Shown here: positions 26,201 to 34,600 of the stretch, piece by piece
How positions within the stretch are numbered: position 1 is the stretch's first letter
Layout of the letters: each line of letters begins with the position of its first letter
Source: Diplolepis rosae
Taxonomy: Eukaryota; Arthropoda; Insecta; Hymenoptera; Diplolepididae
DNA length: 64,000 bases
Assembly: GCA_030998225.1 (NCBI GenBank)
Contig: JAPYXD010000746.1
Coordinates: 3,472,001 to 3,536,000, forward strand
Reading direction: 5' to 3'
Position numbers and translations under genes: made by a program
Notes under the pieces: generated by a model
Databases searched by the model: none
Seen by the model: only the letters and a program-made list of their open reading frames with translations
What the model was told of the DNA's origin: nothing

Positions 26201-29200
26201 CTTTATACAACAAAAGCATGTTTTTCTCGCTTTTTGTAAAGTTTGTCATTTAAGCCCTAGGGCGTAAATAGGGAGTGGGGGGTGCTTAAATGACTACTTT
26301 TAAGCACTGCATCCATATTTACGCCCTAGGGTTTAAATGACAAACTTTTGGCCCGCAAAAAACGCGTCAAAAAGCGAGAAAAACATACTTGTGTTGTATA
26401 AAATAATATTTCCCACAGCACACATGCGTACTTCGAGCATAACATTACATTTTCCACGTACCCCCAGGATAAAGTACAAAAGTTTGAATAATTTTGGTCA
26501 ATAGAAACAGTCTATTCGATTTTTATAACCATCATAACCTGAACCCGAAATGGTGACGCTCGTTTGCATGCTCTACATGCATGATAATCGTCATATTTTT
26601 TCTATATTTTTATAAAAAAAATATCGTGTTCAACATGTAAGGGAAGGAAGCATGCAATCCTGACCCGACTCGTGCCAAGTTTGTAATACCCCAAGTAACA
26701 CAAGATCATCTATTATTAATAGATAGAGCTCAAATTGGCCGTTAATTCAACTATTTTTGGTGTCTAGAAGATAATCGAAAAAAAGTATCTACAAGACGTC
26801 ATTATGTAGTCGTTTAGAGGAGTGTCGTTCGATAAGTTTTACTTGTAGATTGTTTGAAGAGCTCTATTAGAGCTTCTAAAAAACGTGTTCCAGTCCCCTT
26901 TAACTGAGATCTCTGTTAGAGGTTGTTAAAAACTTGAAGTTCGCGATAATCTATTCTACAAAACGTTACGAAAATCGTCTTTTAGACAACAATTAAGAAC
27001 TTTGCTAGAATAGGTAAATAAATATTTTCTAGAGCTTTAGGTTAAGAGCTCTAGAAGAGGTATGAAAAATTCCCATAAAACCAGACGCGGAGTCCATATT
27101 TTGCCCATGGCATTGAGTTTGACAAGAGTGGGTTAGAATTGCGTTATTTTTTACTGTCTGTTATAAGGAAAAAAACATGTGCTCAAATAATGGGCAATAT
27201 CTGGCCACTTTTAACCCAAACGTGAGGGGCAAAACTTGCGCCTCTTTGCGGACGCAGATCATATCAATATTTCCGTAAATACGTGGTGTCATATAAAAGG
27301 CGCAAAAAGTCGTCAATTTCCGCCCTAAGTCATGGATAAAGATGACTCGAGCATAGTGCTTGAAATTAAATCAATTTTTACAGAAAAACATGGAATCCAG
27401 TTTAATGGTCAATTTTTTAGTAAATCTTTGGTGGCGTGACAGAATTGATCAATTCTCGCGTACAAACTTTGACGACACAACACAAGTTATTTTATTGAGT
27501 TATTTTTATTATTATTACAAATTTCTAAATGTTTCTGTTTAAAAATTTAAGCAGCCCCTAGCAGACCCGACTGAGAGAACGGTCATAGAATACCCTGACC
27601 GTTCTCTGACCGTTTTTCTGACCGCTCTCAGACCGTTCTATGACCTCGCATTATTACGGCTAAGAACGATAAAAAAGACATTAAAAGCATTGCAATTATA
27701 ATTCTGTGGCGAAATTTGGATTAGAGGGTGAAGCAATAAATCCCACTTATCTTATTTTTCAGCGATAAAAGCTGTATGTACCTGTCATTGAAGGCAGTGA
27801 AGTGGTTCACAATTGGCGGAACGTCTCCACCGTGAAGGTTTACGATGGGTGGAGACGTTCCGCAAATGGTGAACCACTGCACTGCCTTCAAAGACAACAT
27901 CCAACGCGAAATTGCCAATGTTCCGGTCGAAATGTGTGCCAGAGTGGTGGAAAATTGGGCCCAAAGAATCGACCGCTGTAAACGGGCTCGTGGTGGTCAT
28001 ATGACCGATATCGAATTTTTATGCGTACACTCGAATCTAATCTTGTATTGTAGTTATTTGCGGCGCTAGTAATTACACTTGATATTTCGCGACTAGTCCC
28101 GGACATTTTGATTTTATCGATCTTGTAGTAGTAACGTGTTGTAATAGAGCATGCGCAGTTCAAATGTACAAGGCTTTGTCAGTAGGGTGCTAACGCTGTA
28201 CGATGAAGAATAAGAAGAAGATTGTGCTCCGCTGTATGGCTATAGGCACATGCGCAGTTCAATATTTACATTTCATTCCTCTGTAGCGCAATACACAACA
28301 TTGCGCTACTCTTGACTGTAGCGAATAAACGAGTTTACGCGCCGGAGGCACATAAAATAGAATACGTGCCAATGCACACAATTCGGGAAATTACGAGACT
28401 CGCGACAATGCTCGCAGGACTGATCGCGCCTCGGATTCGTCTCGGCTACGCCTTGGCTTCGATCTCTTGCGAGCATTGTCGCTCGTCGCGCAACGCGCAA
28501 TAACCCTCATTATGCGCCTAGGTACGTAATATACTATTACCTCCAGTAACCGACGGCGATTAGATAGATGTGGCAGCGTCGCAGAATAAATGAAAGCGCG
28601 CGCCATTCACGTATCGTAAGAAGTCATCTGCTATACACACATGTATAGTCGCTTTCTTATGCGACTTTGACAAATTTAGATACTACGTGAAGCAAATGAG
28701 AAAAAGTACTCATTTGATTAGCTACGTACCGACTGTACTACCTGAAAGAGAACTGGAATACGTTTTTTAGAAGCTCTAATAGAGCTCTTCAAACGATCTA
28801 AAACTCATCGAATGACACTCCTTTAAAATACGACATAAGGACGTCTTATAGATGCTTTTTTCGATTATCTTCTAGACGCCAAAAGTAGTTGAATTAGCGG
28901 CCAATTTGAGCTCTATTAGACGTCTAATAGCACTTTCAGCGGAAAATCGGAACGTCTGATCTTGTGTTACTAGGGACTCGTCTGGAATTGCATGCTTCAC
29001 TCACTTCTTACACAATATACTATTATATTTTTATTTAAACTCCTACAATTGGTATTTTAAATGTACTTTTAGAGTTGCTTTGGATTGCGCCAGAATTATT
29101 ACCGCTGACTGTTATGCCAGGCAGTGCAGCAACTCAAAAAGGGGATGTCTACAGCTTTGGAATTATTCTGGAAGAAATAGTTGTTCGAGGCGGTCCTTAT

Positions 29201-31208
29201 GAAGCTGCAAGGACTTACATGACATCACAAGAAGTATTTCTAATATCTACTTTATATGATAATTATGAAATAGTAATTTGATGTTTCATTTCTTTCATAA
29301 TTTATTGATCACACTCAATCCAAACTTAGAATATGAATGAATTTGATCCCAATCCAAGATAAGTTTTCAATTCGTTTTAATCTAAACGTTCACTTCAACT
29401 GAATCCAATCCAAGTAAAATTTTCGGTCCAAACGTACACAATAGAATACTTTGTATACGTTAAAATGATTTGTTTCAATATTTTTTAAATTAATTTCCAT
29501 TGATTTTCTGATGGTTCAATTAACTGGTAAGTAAATTTATAGGTAGTTAGCCATGTGATAGCTTGTGAAACACCACCTTTCAGACCAGAAGTAGCCCCGA
29601 CAGATTGTCCTGCAGATATTTTATCCTTGATGGAAAAATGTTGGAACGAAGTGCCCGAAGAAAGGCCTTCATTCCACACTGTACGTGGAACAATTCGAGG
29701 AATAATGAAGTAATTCTGATAATTAGGTGTTCTATTTTATTTGCGATCGAGCTTATATGTACATTTTTAAGTTTTTCACTGTGTAACACAGTGTAGTAAC
29801 AGATTAAGAATATTTATTTTATCATAAGTTGCTTCATCAAAATATATATACAATATATATATATTAATGTCGAATCAATTCAACTTGGATTTATTGAATT
29901 ATTTAATTTGATATTTGTAGAGGTTATTGTGAAAATTTAATGGATGATTTATTAAGAAGGATGGAGCAATACGCAAATAATTTAGAAGCTTTAGTAGAAG
30001 AAAAAACAGAGCAATTGAGTTTAGAGAAACGTCGAAGTGAAGAATTACTTTATCAGGTACTTCCCAGGTAAGAATTTAATAATTTGATCATTCAAATTTC
30101 ATTATAAATTGAAAAAAAATACTTATTTGGTTCATTCTTTTTGCAGTCAAAAGATTTATTAAATTTCTCATAAAGTTTAAAGTAAATTATAAAAAATTAT
30201 TCTTTTTCTAGACAAGTAGCAGGGCAATTAATGGCTGGAGAATTAGTGCAACCAGAACAATTTGAATGCGTAACCATTTACTTCAGCGATATTGTGGGAT
30301 TTACTGCTCTCTGTGCAGAAAGTACACCAATGGAAGTCGTGGACTTTTTAAATGATTTATACAGCACCTTTGATCGAATAATTGAATTCTATGATGTGTA
30401 TAAAGTATGCAAATTAATAAGTTTTTTAAAAGCGTGCAAAATTTTTTAATTTAAAAAAATATAATTTATCAGAACTGAAATAAATTTTTGGTTCTTTTAA
30501 TAGGTCGAAACAATAGGTGATGCTTATATGGTAGTCTCTGGACTTCCTGAAAGAAATGGAGATGAACATGCTCGAGAAATTGGTCTTATGGCTCTAGCAA
30601 TTTTAGATGCAGTTCAGTCATTTACAATAATGCATAAACAAGATTCACAGTTAAGTGTGAGAATTGGAGTTCACAGTGGACCAGTTTGTGCAGGAGTTGT
30701 TGGTCAAAAAATGCCTCATTATTGTTTATTTGGAGATACCGTAAACACTGCATCTCGAATGGAATCTTCGGGTCTACGTAAGAAATTGTTTATCCTTCAC
30801 TTTTATAAATAGAAATACCTTGAAAATTTTCTGCAAGAAAAACTTACTTTAAAATATTTGCTTTATAATACAAAAATTTGGTAAATCAGAAAATTAAAAA
30901 TGAAAGAAAATTTGATTGCAGCACTAAAAATCCACGTATCAGGCACAACAAAAAAAATATTGGACAAGTATGGAACGTTTATCGTGGAATTACGAGGAGA
31001 AGTTGAATTAAAAGGAAAGGGGGTAATGACTTCATACTGGTTAACTGGTTGTTCTGAACCAGATCCTAGGCCACCTACACCAAAGCATCGCATACACAGT
31101 ACAAGTCCTCTAGAAAGTAGTACCCTTAATCCTTTAATTTTTCCTCAAAACATAATGAATGGACCAAAAACAAATAACAACACTTTTATAAATTTATCAG
31201 AATTGTAG
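11212..31208 (+). CDS. Receptor guanylyl cyclase (natriuretic-peptide-receptor-like), 3' 13 exons
   Basis: Exons: 11212-11400, 12604-12824, 12946-13185, 13920-14040, 17625-17833, 18867-19017, 19288-19447, 29073-29233, 29543-29709, 29921-30067, 30212-30404, 30504-30777, 30922-31208. All have AG/GT borders and consistent phases, giving 839 residues plus stop. Residues 1-190 are the membrane-proximal ligand-binding fold ([34 protein letters not shown]). Residues 192-216 are one transmembrane helix. About 275-545 is a kinase-homology domain that keeps VAIK and DFG but has HGKLRSCNC where an active kinase has HRD, so it is a pseudokinase. About 545-590 is a linker coiled coil. About 590-785 is the cyclase domain, with metal-binding Asp in [16 protein letters not shown], and the Cys of [16 protein letters not shown] that favours GTP. 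It makes cGMP at the plasma membrane. The signal peptide and distal ectodomain exons are outside the window. Confidence 0.93.
11945..12066. repeat. Imperfect hairpin in cyclase intron
   Basis: GAGCTTGGACTGATCCAAACC (from about 11951) with AATCAGAATCAATCCGAAT is mirrored by ATTGATTCTGATTG and GGTTTGGATCAATCCGAGCTC (to about 12065), separated by about 25 bases. It gives an inverted repeat of about 45-bp arms. A similar AATCCGA/AATCCAATCC-rich vocabulary recurs near 18380-18460 and 29320-29420. Confidence 0.65.
14101..14307. mobile_element. pogo/Tigger-type MITE
   Basis: The left end CAGTCAAGACTCGTTTATTG (14101 on) is mirrored by CAATACACGAGTCTTGATTA ending at 14307. TA lies on both sides (14099-14100 and 14308-14309). 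CAGT-starting ends with a CTCG block are typical of pogo/Tigger elements. 207 bp with no coding frame. It lies 60 bp after a cyclase exon. Confidence 0.75.
14313..15150 (-). pseudogene. R1-clade gag fragment with CCHC zinc knuckle
   Basis: On the minus strand about 15120-14838 gives basic gag sequence ending in [10 protein letters not shown], broken by stops. 14838-14566 gives the carboxyl region with a [16 protein letters not shown] knuckle (the fourth ligand is changed to Ser) and a following QCGG. Several frame changes are present. The nucleocapsid-like region of R1 gag normally has CCHC knuckles that bind element RNA. The part below 14560, including a GGGGGGCCGGGGGG run at 14462, is not recognised. 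It lies 3' of an R1 RT fragment (15460-17095), so the two are separate or rearranged copies. Confidence 0.65.
15151..15459. other. GC-richer stretch between R1 fragments
   Basis: Probably R1 untranslated or gag leader sequence, judging by composition and position between two R1 fragments. No protein motif could be read. Confidence 0.35.
15460..17095 (-). pseudogene. R1-clade retrotransposon fragment: gag start, endonuclease end, RT
   Basis: The minus strand 17090-16782 starts [14 protein letters not shown], a possible gag amino terminus. About 16735-16560 has the end of an R1 endonuclease ([20 protein letters not shown], then TLSDHQ). 16523-16208 is the ORF2 linker with [20 protein letters not shown]. 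16052-15549 is an RT block ([18 protein letters not shown] and [13 protein letters not shown]). The catalytic YADD equivalent near 15570 reads AVDD. The gag body and the first part of the endonuclease are deleted between the first two blocks, and stops and frameshifts occur throughout. It is inserted in the intron between cyclase exons at 14040 and 17625. Confidence 0.8.
19706..21002 (+). mobile_element. DUF4817/DDE Tc1-mariner relative, copy 1
   Basis: The left TIR AAGGATTTTCCAATAGGGAC starts directly after TA (19704-19705). The right TIR reads ...AATTGTTATGTCCCTATTGG to about 21000. About 8-10 bases of the outer right end seen in copy 2 (61630-62933) appear to be missing. The right flank matches repeat X (also at 48003), but the left flank does not, so this insertion has probably been rearranged. 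It lies in the large cyclase intron. Confidence 0.85.
19818..20903 (+). pseudogene. Mariner-type transposase, two nonsense codons
   Basis: An HTH start ([20 protein letters not shown]) is followed by a DDE domain: [23 protein letters not shown] and [14 protein letters not shown], with 36 residues between the second and third Asp. This is typical of the DUF4817-plus-DDE_3 insect family. TGA at about 20028 and TAA at about 20067 interrupt the frame compared with the uninterrupted copy at 61736-62821. The second catalytic Asp is retained here, whereas the other copy has lost it. It would catalyse cut-and-paste transposition if intact. Confidence 0.88.
21003..21620. repeat. Interspersed repeat X, 3' segment (copy in cyclase intron)
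   Basis: This stretch, from CTTTCATTCCTTTATAACATT through GGTGATCTTACCCTAA, matches 48003-48605 with few differences. It also matches an inverted copy at about 49060-49475. It is non-coding and follows directly on the right end of mariner copy 1. Confidence 0.8.
21621..22810. other. Intronic AT-rich stretch, nothing recognised
   Basis: Part of the 9.6-kb cyclase intron. Open frames are short and unlike any family I know. No RNA gene or clear repeat is seen. Confidence 0.4.
22811..25978 (-). mobile_element. DNA transposon carrying a transposase-exonuclease gene
   Basis: GGCAACATCGC at 22811-22821 is repeated exactly in inverted orientation at 25968-25978. The flanks also resemble one another: GTGAGATAGT outside the left copy, and GTGAGGAGTTAGATTT when the right side is read inverted. 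These would be short degenerate terminal repeats bracketing the transposase gene. No clear target duplication was found, although a TTAA lies just outside the left end (about 22797). A Kolobok-like assignment (TTAA target) is speculative. Confidence 0.5.
23141..25877 (-). CDS. Mutator-like transposase fused to DEDDh 3'-5' exonuclease
   Basis: Two exons: 25877-25460 and 25154-23141, joined by a good donor (CT/GTAAGT) and a pyrimidine-rich acceptor with matching phase. Numbering is from the start of the open frame at 25183. Residues 40-310 resemble the Mutator-like transposase domain common in arthropods: D47 ([11 protein letters not shown]), D139/D141 (IGDNDSS), a His/Cys cluster ([14 protein letters not shown], about 218-231) and E282 (NVNERLN). 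Residues 411-585 are a DnaQ-like exonuclease with all four acidic residues plus His: D417/E419 (FFDLETGG), D508 (HNCKFD), H568/D573 (HNAVSD). Between them is a Lys-rich linker (about 355-375). Exon 1 has one frame change near 25645; downstream of it the second frame continues [15 protein letters not shown] to the donor. Domains are judged by motif, not by search. It may be recent or partly decayed. Confidence 0.75.
26059..26172. repeat. GC-rich hairpin with 17-bp perfect stem
   Basis: TTTAAGGCGAGTGCGAT (26059-26075) is exactly inverted as ATCGCACTCGCCTTAAA (26156-26172). The loop is filled with further self-complementary GGCTTCGGCTC/GCCTTCGCCTCG blocks. It sits just outside the transposase element, upstream of its promoter side. 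Confidence 0.8.
26202..26403. repeat. Palindromic MITE-like element
   Basis: TTTATACAACAAAAGCATGT plus TTTCTCGCTTTTT... CATTTAAGCCCTAGGGCGTAAAT (26202-26269) is mirrored by ATTTACGCCCTAGGGTTTAAATG ... AAAAAGCGAGAAAAACATACTTGTG ... GTATAAA (26318-26403). The inner CCCTAGGG is itself palindromic. About 70-85-bp arms with no coding content. Confidence 0.8.
27569..27645. repeat. GACCGTTCTC hairpin and short tandem repeat
   Basis: GAGAACGGTCA (about 27574) pairs with TGACCGTTCTC (about 27596). CTGACCGTT-like units then recur at roughly 15-base spacing to about 27645. It could form a hairpin in RNA or single-stranded DNA. Confidence 0.6.
27791..27888. repeat. Near-perfect hairpin, 41-bp arms and 16-base loop
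   Basis: 27791-27831 (AAGGCAGTGAAGTGGTTCAC on) is inverted at 27848-27888 with about three mismatches. The right arm runs directly into a mariner transposase fragment. Confidence 0.85.
27887..28019 (+). pseudogene. Mariner transposase carboxyl-terminal fragment
   Basis: Encodes [20 protein letters not shown] and the GGHMTDIEF ending, closely matching the last about 40 codons of the transposases at 20770-20900 and 61740-61870. It lacks everything upstream and has no right TIR. Sequence identity to the 61.7-kb copy looks slightly higher than to the 20-kb copy. Confidence 0.85.
28283..28309. repeat. Small perfect hairpin GTAGCGCAAT / ATTGCGCTAC
   Basis: A ten-base perfect stem with a seven-base loop (ACACAAC). 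CATGCGCAGTTCAA occurs twice nearby (about 28151 and 28250). Confidence 0.7.
28402..28482. repeat. GC-rich hairpin with 15-bp perfect stem
   Basis: GCGACAATGCTCGCA (28402-28416) is exactly inverted at 28468-28482. The loop contains GCGCCTCGGATTCGTCTCGGCTACGCC-type blocks, similar in style to the hairpin at 26059-26172. Confidence 0.75.
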
Positions 31209-31409
31209 ATGTAAAGTAGTTCGCATATTATTAAAAATAGGATTATGAGTTAAACCGGATTGCAAAATCGCATAACTATTTTTGATTGCCGCAATTTTCA
31301 AAATTGAATTATTGTTCATAAAATTGAAAGCTTTAATTTCGTGTTGAATTAGAAAAATGTCCATGCTCTTAAGATAATATAAATAGATAATCAAGAGTTG
31401 CATATAAGG

Positions 31410-31425
31410 AATAAACTGGTTTATT
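31410..31425. terminator. Convergent poly(A) signals
   Basis: AATAAA at 31410-31415 (plus strand) lies 202 bp after the cyclase stop. TTTATT at 31420-31425 gives AATAAA on the minus strand, 209 bp beyond the stop of the secreted-protein gene. The two genes therefore end tail to tail with overlapping 3' regions. Function is inferred from position and hexamer only. Confidence 0.5.
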
Positions 31426-31633
31426 ATAAATTAATTCACTGCAAAACGAAAGTTAACGCTTGATTAGATTATTTTCTTATTTCGCAACTAATTTATAAGA
31501 GTGTGATATTAATTCATAACGATTGTGTTTTTCGAAGTACGTATATTAATTCCTTGTTTGAGATATAAATTTAAAAAGAAAACTATCAACCTATTATGCA
31601 TTTCTTAAAAGACCTTTAGTTAATTCTATTGAA

Positions 31634-34600
31634 TTAAAGGTCTGCTTTATAGATACTTCTAATGCAAAGATTGGCGTCTCGGTAAACGCTAAATATAGCT
31701 TCTACCCTCATGGCGTAGACTATTTTTGCATTACAAGATCTTGCTGAATTTTTGGCACTTTTTATTGCAGAAAATCTAGCATTTTTTACTTTAGCCACAC
31801 TAGTTTGTAGTTCTTTTATCGATACTTGATAATCTTGAATTTTGAGAACGATGCACTTTTCCATTGATGGATTTTTTTCCACTGAACAGTTGGTAACGAT
31901 ATTATCTAGTTCGTTTAAGATTTTACTGCCGACCTGAAAAAAATCGATGATAAAAATATATTCGTTTTGAATTTCCAACAAATCACGCTTCTAAATTGAT
32001 AAATCAATTCCTTCAACTTTTATTCCAAAAACAATCAAATTATAAATGCTTCGAAGAACAGGATTGAACACTTGAATAAGAAATCATTTGTAACGTTATA
32101 TCATAAAAAATTTGACCAGGTCAGATTCGTTATTCATACTTTTTTGTGAAACATACACTTTAGTAAAACGATATACTTAATAGGATGATTTTTTTGTCAA
32201 TTCATAAGAAAGAGAAAAAATAGTCAACTTCTGAAGCTAATTTCGTCGTTGAAAAAATATGTAAAATATGTAACAAAAAATCACATGAAAAATCAGAAAC
32301 TAAAGGATTTTTAATGATTGAACTTTTCAAGTTGTTGAAACTATAAGAACGTTATCGATGCCCACGTTCTAATATGTCGTATCCCACAAAATTTGAGAAA
32401 TTGACTTTTTTTTAAAAATGGATTAATAATAATGTTTTACAGCTTATATTAAAATCTTGGGAGTCAAATTGTTTATTTAATATTTTTAAATAAATATTCT
32501 AATATGTCGTATCCCACATGCCGATTTTCACGAATTCTAATATCGATGCCCACGTTCTAATATGTCGTATCCCACAAAATTTGAGAAATTGACTTTTTTT
32601 AAAAAATGGATTAATAATAATGTTTTACAGCTTATATTAAAATCTTGGGAGTCAAATTGTTTATTTAATATTTTTAAATAAATATTCTAATATGTCGTAT
32701 CCCACATGCCGATTTTCACGAATTCTAATATGTCGTATCCCACATCCATTGGTTAAGTGAGCGCCAGCGATGTGACAGTCAATTTTTATTTTGTGATTAG
32801 TCTTAAGTTTATTTTAAGAAATTATTTAATAAAATGTGTAAGAAGGTAATTACAAATAATATTTCTACAACTCCAATTAAATCTAGAGCATCCGCTGAAA
32901 CCTCTGTTTGTAGATCGATTAAAAATAACTAAAAGTAAATGGCAACAATTACAGGCATTAAAAAAAGTTTTGTAATAGTTAATTTGGCATGGGGTCAGTT
33001 TTGATGCGGATTTTTTTTAAGTGATAGAACACATAAAAAATACAAAAGGCAAACGTTTCGGCCACAAATGGGGGCCCTCTTCAGTGCCAATTAGCTTAAT
33101 AGTAACCTTTAAATATTTATTAACTAAGACATGCAACTTAATAATTATTGTATTTTTTGGTGTTTATATATGTGCCCTTGAGAGAGTGCGTTCCGCGGTC
33201 GCAATTTTCACGGTTCCTGTGGGAGAGGATTACTCGTTGGAACAGTTTTTGGAACGGCCTGGTTCCTTCACACCTAGGAACTCGCTTACCCATAAGTCTT
33301 TCCGCATGTTTACTCTATCTTTTTCTAATATCAATAAGCAAAAAGAAAAAAACAAAGAATACAATAATTATTAAGTTGCATGTCTTAGTTAATAAATATT
33401 TAAAGGTTACTATTAAGCTAATTGGCACTGAAGAGGGCCCCCATTTGTGGCCGAAACGTTTGCCTTTTGTATTTTTTATGTGTTCTATCACTTAAAAAAA
33501 ATCCGCATCAAAACTGACCCCATGCCAAATTAACTATTACAAAATTATTATTGTGGGTCAATAAAACAATGAACATGTACAGAAACATGTCACGATATAA
33601 TTAAAAAAAGTGTTGCTGAGAGATACACACTGCTTCTATGATATTATAAAATATATTGATGATACTGACTCTGCTTCTGACCAATCTCCATCAATAAAAA
33701 ATTTGGAAGCCGAGAGTAAAAATATAGTTAAGGTAACTGAAAAGACTAAGAGTAAGAAACGAAAAGCTAATCAAGTTAATCTTGGTGTTAAAAGCAAAGT
33801 ACTGCGTACTAATAATAGATTTTAAAAACCTGAAGATAATGATATTAATTATAAAAAAAATTGTAATAATACCAGACGAAAGAGGACAAGAAATTTTCAA
33901 CAATCTCAGCAAGAAAATGTACCTGAAGTAAAAAAAAAAATTAAGAGTACTTAAAATTAAAAAAAAAATGTTTTAAGCAATATTAAAGATAGTTAAAATA
34001 AAATGTATCAATAATGTTATATTATAATAATTATGAAATAAACAATACAAAATAAGAGAGACAAATTTTATGTATGGGATGAAACAATATTTAACTATAA
34101 AACGATTAAATCAATTTTCTTTCTAAAATACATTTTAATTTTTACATTCTCATCATGGATGAGAAGGTATTGGTTTTATGTGAAAAATGACTTTCAAAAT
34201 TTTCATCAAATCTTTACGTTTTGAGACCCCCTGAGTCAGAAAAAATGGTTTTTACGAAAGTGTCTGTCTGTCTGTAGGTGGTGTGCGGCATAACTCTCGA
34301 CAGAATTATCAGATTGAATTGAGCTTTTGTACACTTTATCGGAGCCGAAAAAGTAAAGACAAGTTCGTTAACCAGCCACATCCAATCAAAATTGAGGGAT
34401 GGAGCACTACTTTTGTGTTTTTGAAAATAATTTTTTGAAAAAATCAAAAATTCCAATCCTGGTTTTTGATAGTGCTCATAAATCTCTACAAATTATCCTA
34501 ATAACATTTTTTGATTAAATCAAAATTAGAAATGTTACAGCATATTCAAATTCGAAAAAAGTAAATATCAAAATTCCATTTTCCAGTTAAATTATACGAG

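Larger units (their letters stand above)
26647..28998. mobile_element. 2.3-kb element with about 250-bp inverted termini, superfamily unknown
   Basis: Outer GAAGCATGCAAT (26647-26658) is inverted at 28987-28998. AAGTAACACAAGATCA (26693-26708) is inverted at 28956-28971. The matching continues inward through GAGCTCAAATTGGCC, CTAGAAGATAATCGAAAAAA and GAGCTCTATTAGAGCTTCTA to about 26900 and 28755. No transposase frame of its own is seen. The interior holds short tandem repeats, a 41-bp-arm hairpin fused to a mariner fragment, and two GC-rich hairpins. No convincing target duplication was found. Confidence 0.65.
32973..33599. mobile_element. Penelope-like inverted-repeat element with two hammerhead motifs
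   Basis: Flanked by the 16-bp near-identical direct repeat ATTAAAAAAAGTKTTG (32957-32972 and 33600-33615, one mismatch). Arms of about 150 bp (about 32976-33142 and 33362-33534) are inverted: TAGTTAATTTGGCATGGGGTCAG ... GCCAATTAGC and back. A single-stranded tail GTGGGTCAATAAAAC (33547 on) follows the right arm, as in the 3.0-3.5 kb copy. Each arm holds a hammerhead-like core (33048-33088 minus; 33424-33464 plus). The centre (about 33145-33360) has no RT or GIY-YIG frame, so the element is non-autonomous. Confidence 0.7.
32880..33825 (+). pseudogene. Unidentified ORF end interrupted by a Penelope-like insertion
   Basis: About 32900-32972 reads KPLFVDRLKITKSKWQQLQA followed by LKKVL. After the insertion, 33610-33825 reads LLRDTHCFYDIIKYIDDTD and a Lys-rich tail to a stop. 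Both parts are in the same frame if the insertion and one copy of its 16-bp duplication are removed. The protein is unknown; the KSKWxxLQxLKKV...FYD pattern resembles carboxyl ends of transposon-encoded proteins in insects, but this is weak. The upstream part of the frame was not found. Confidence 0.5.
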
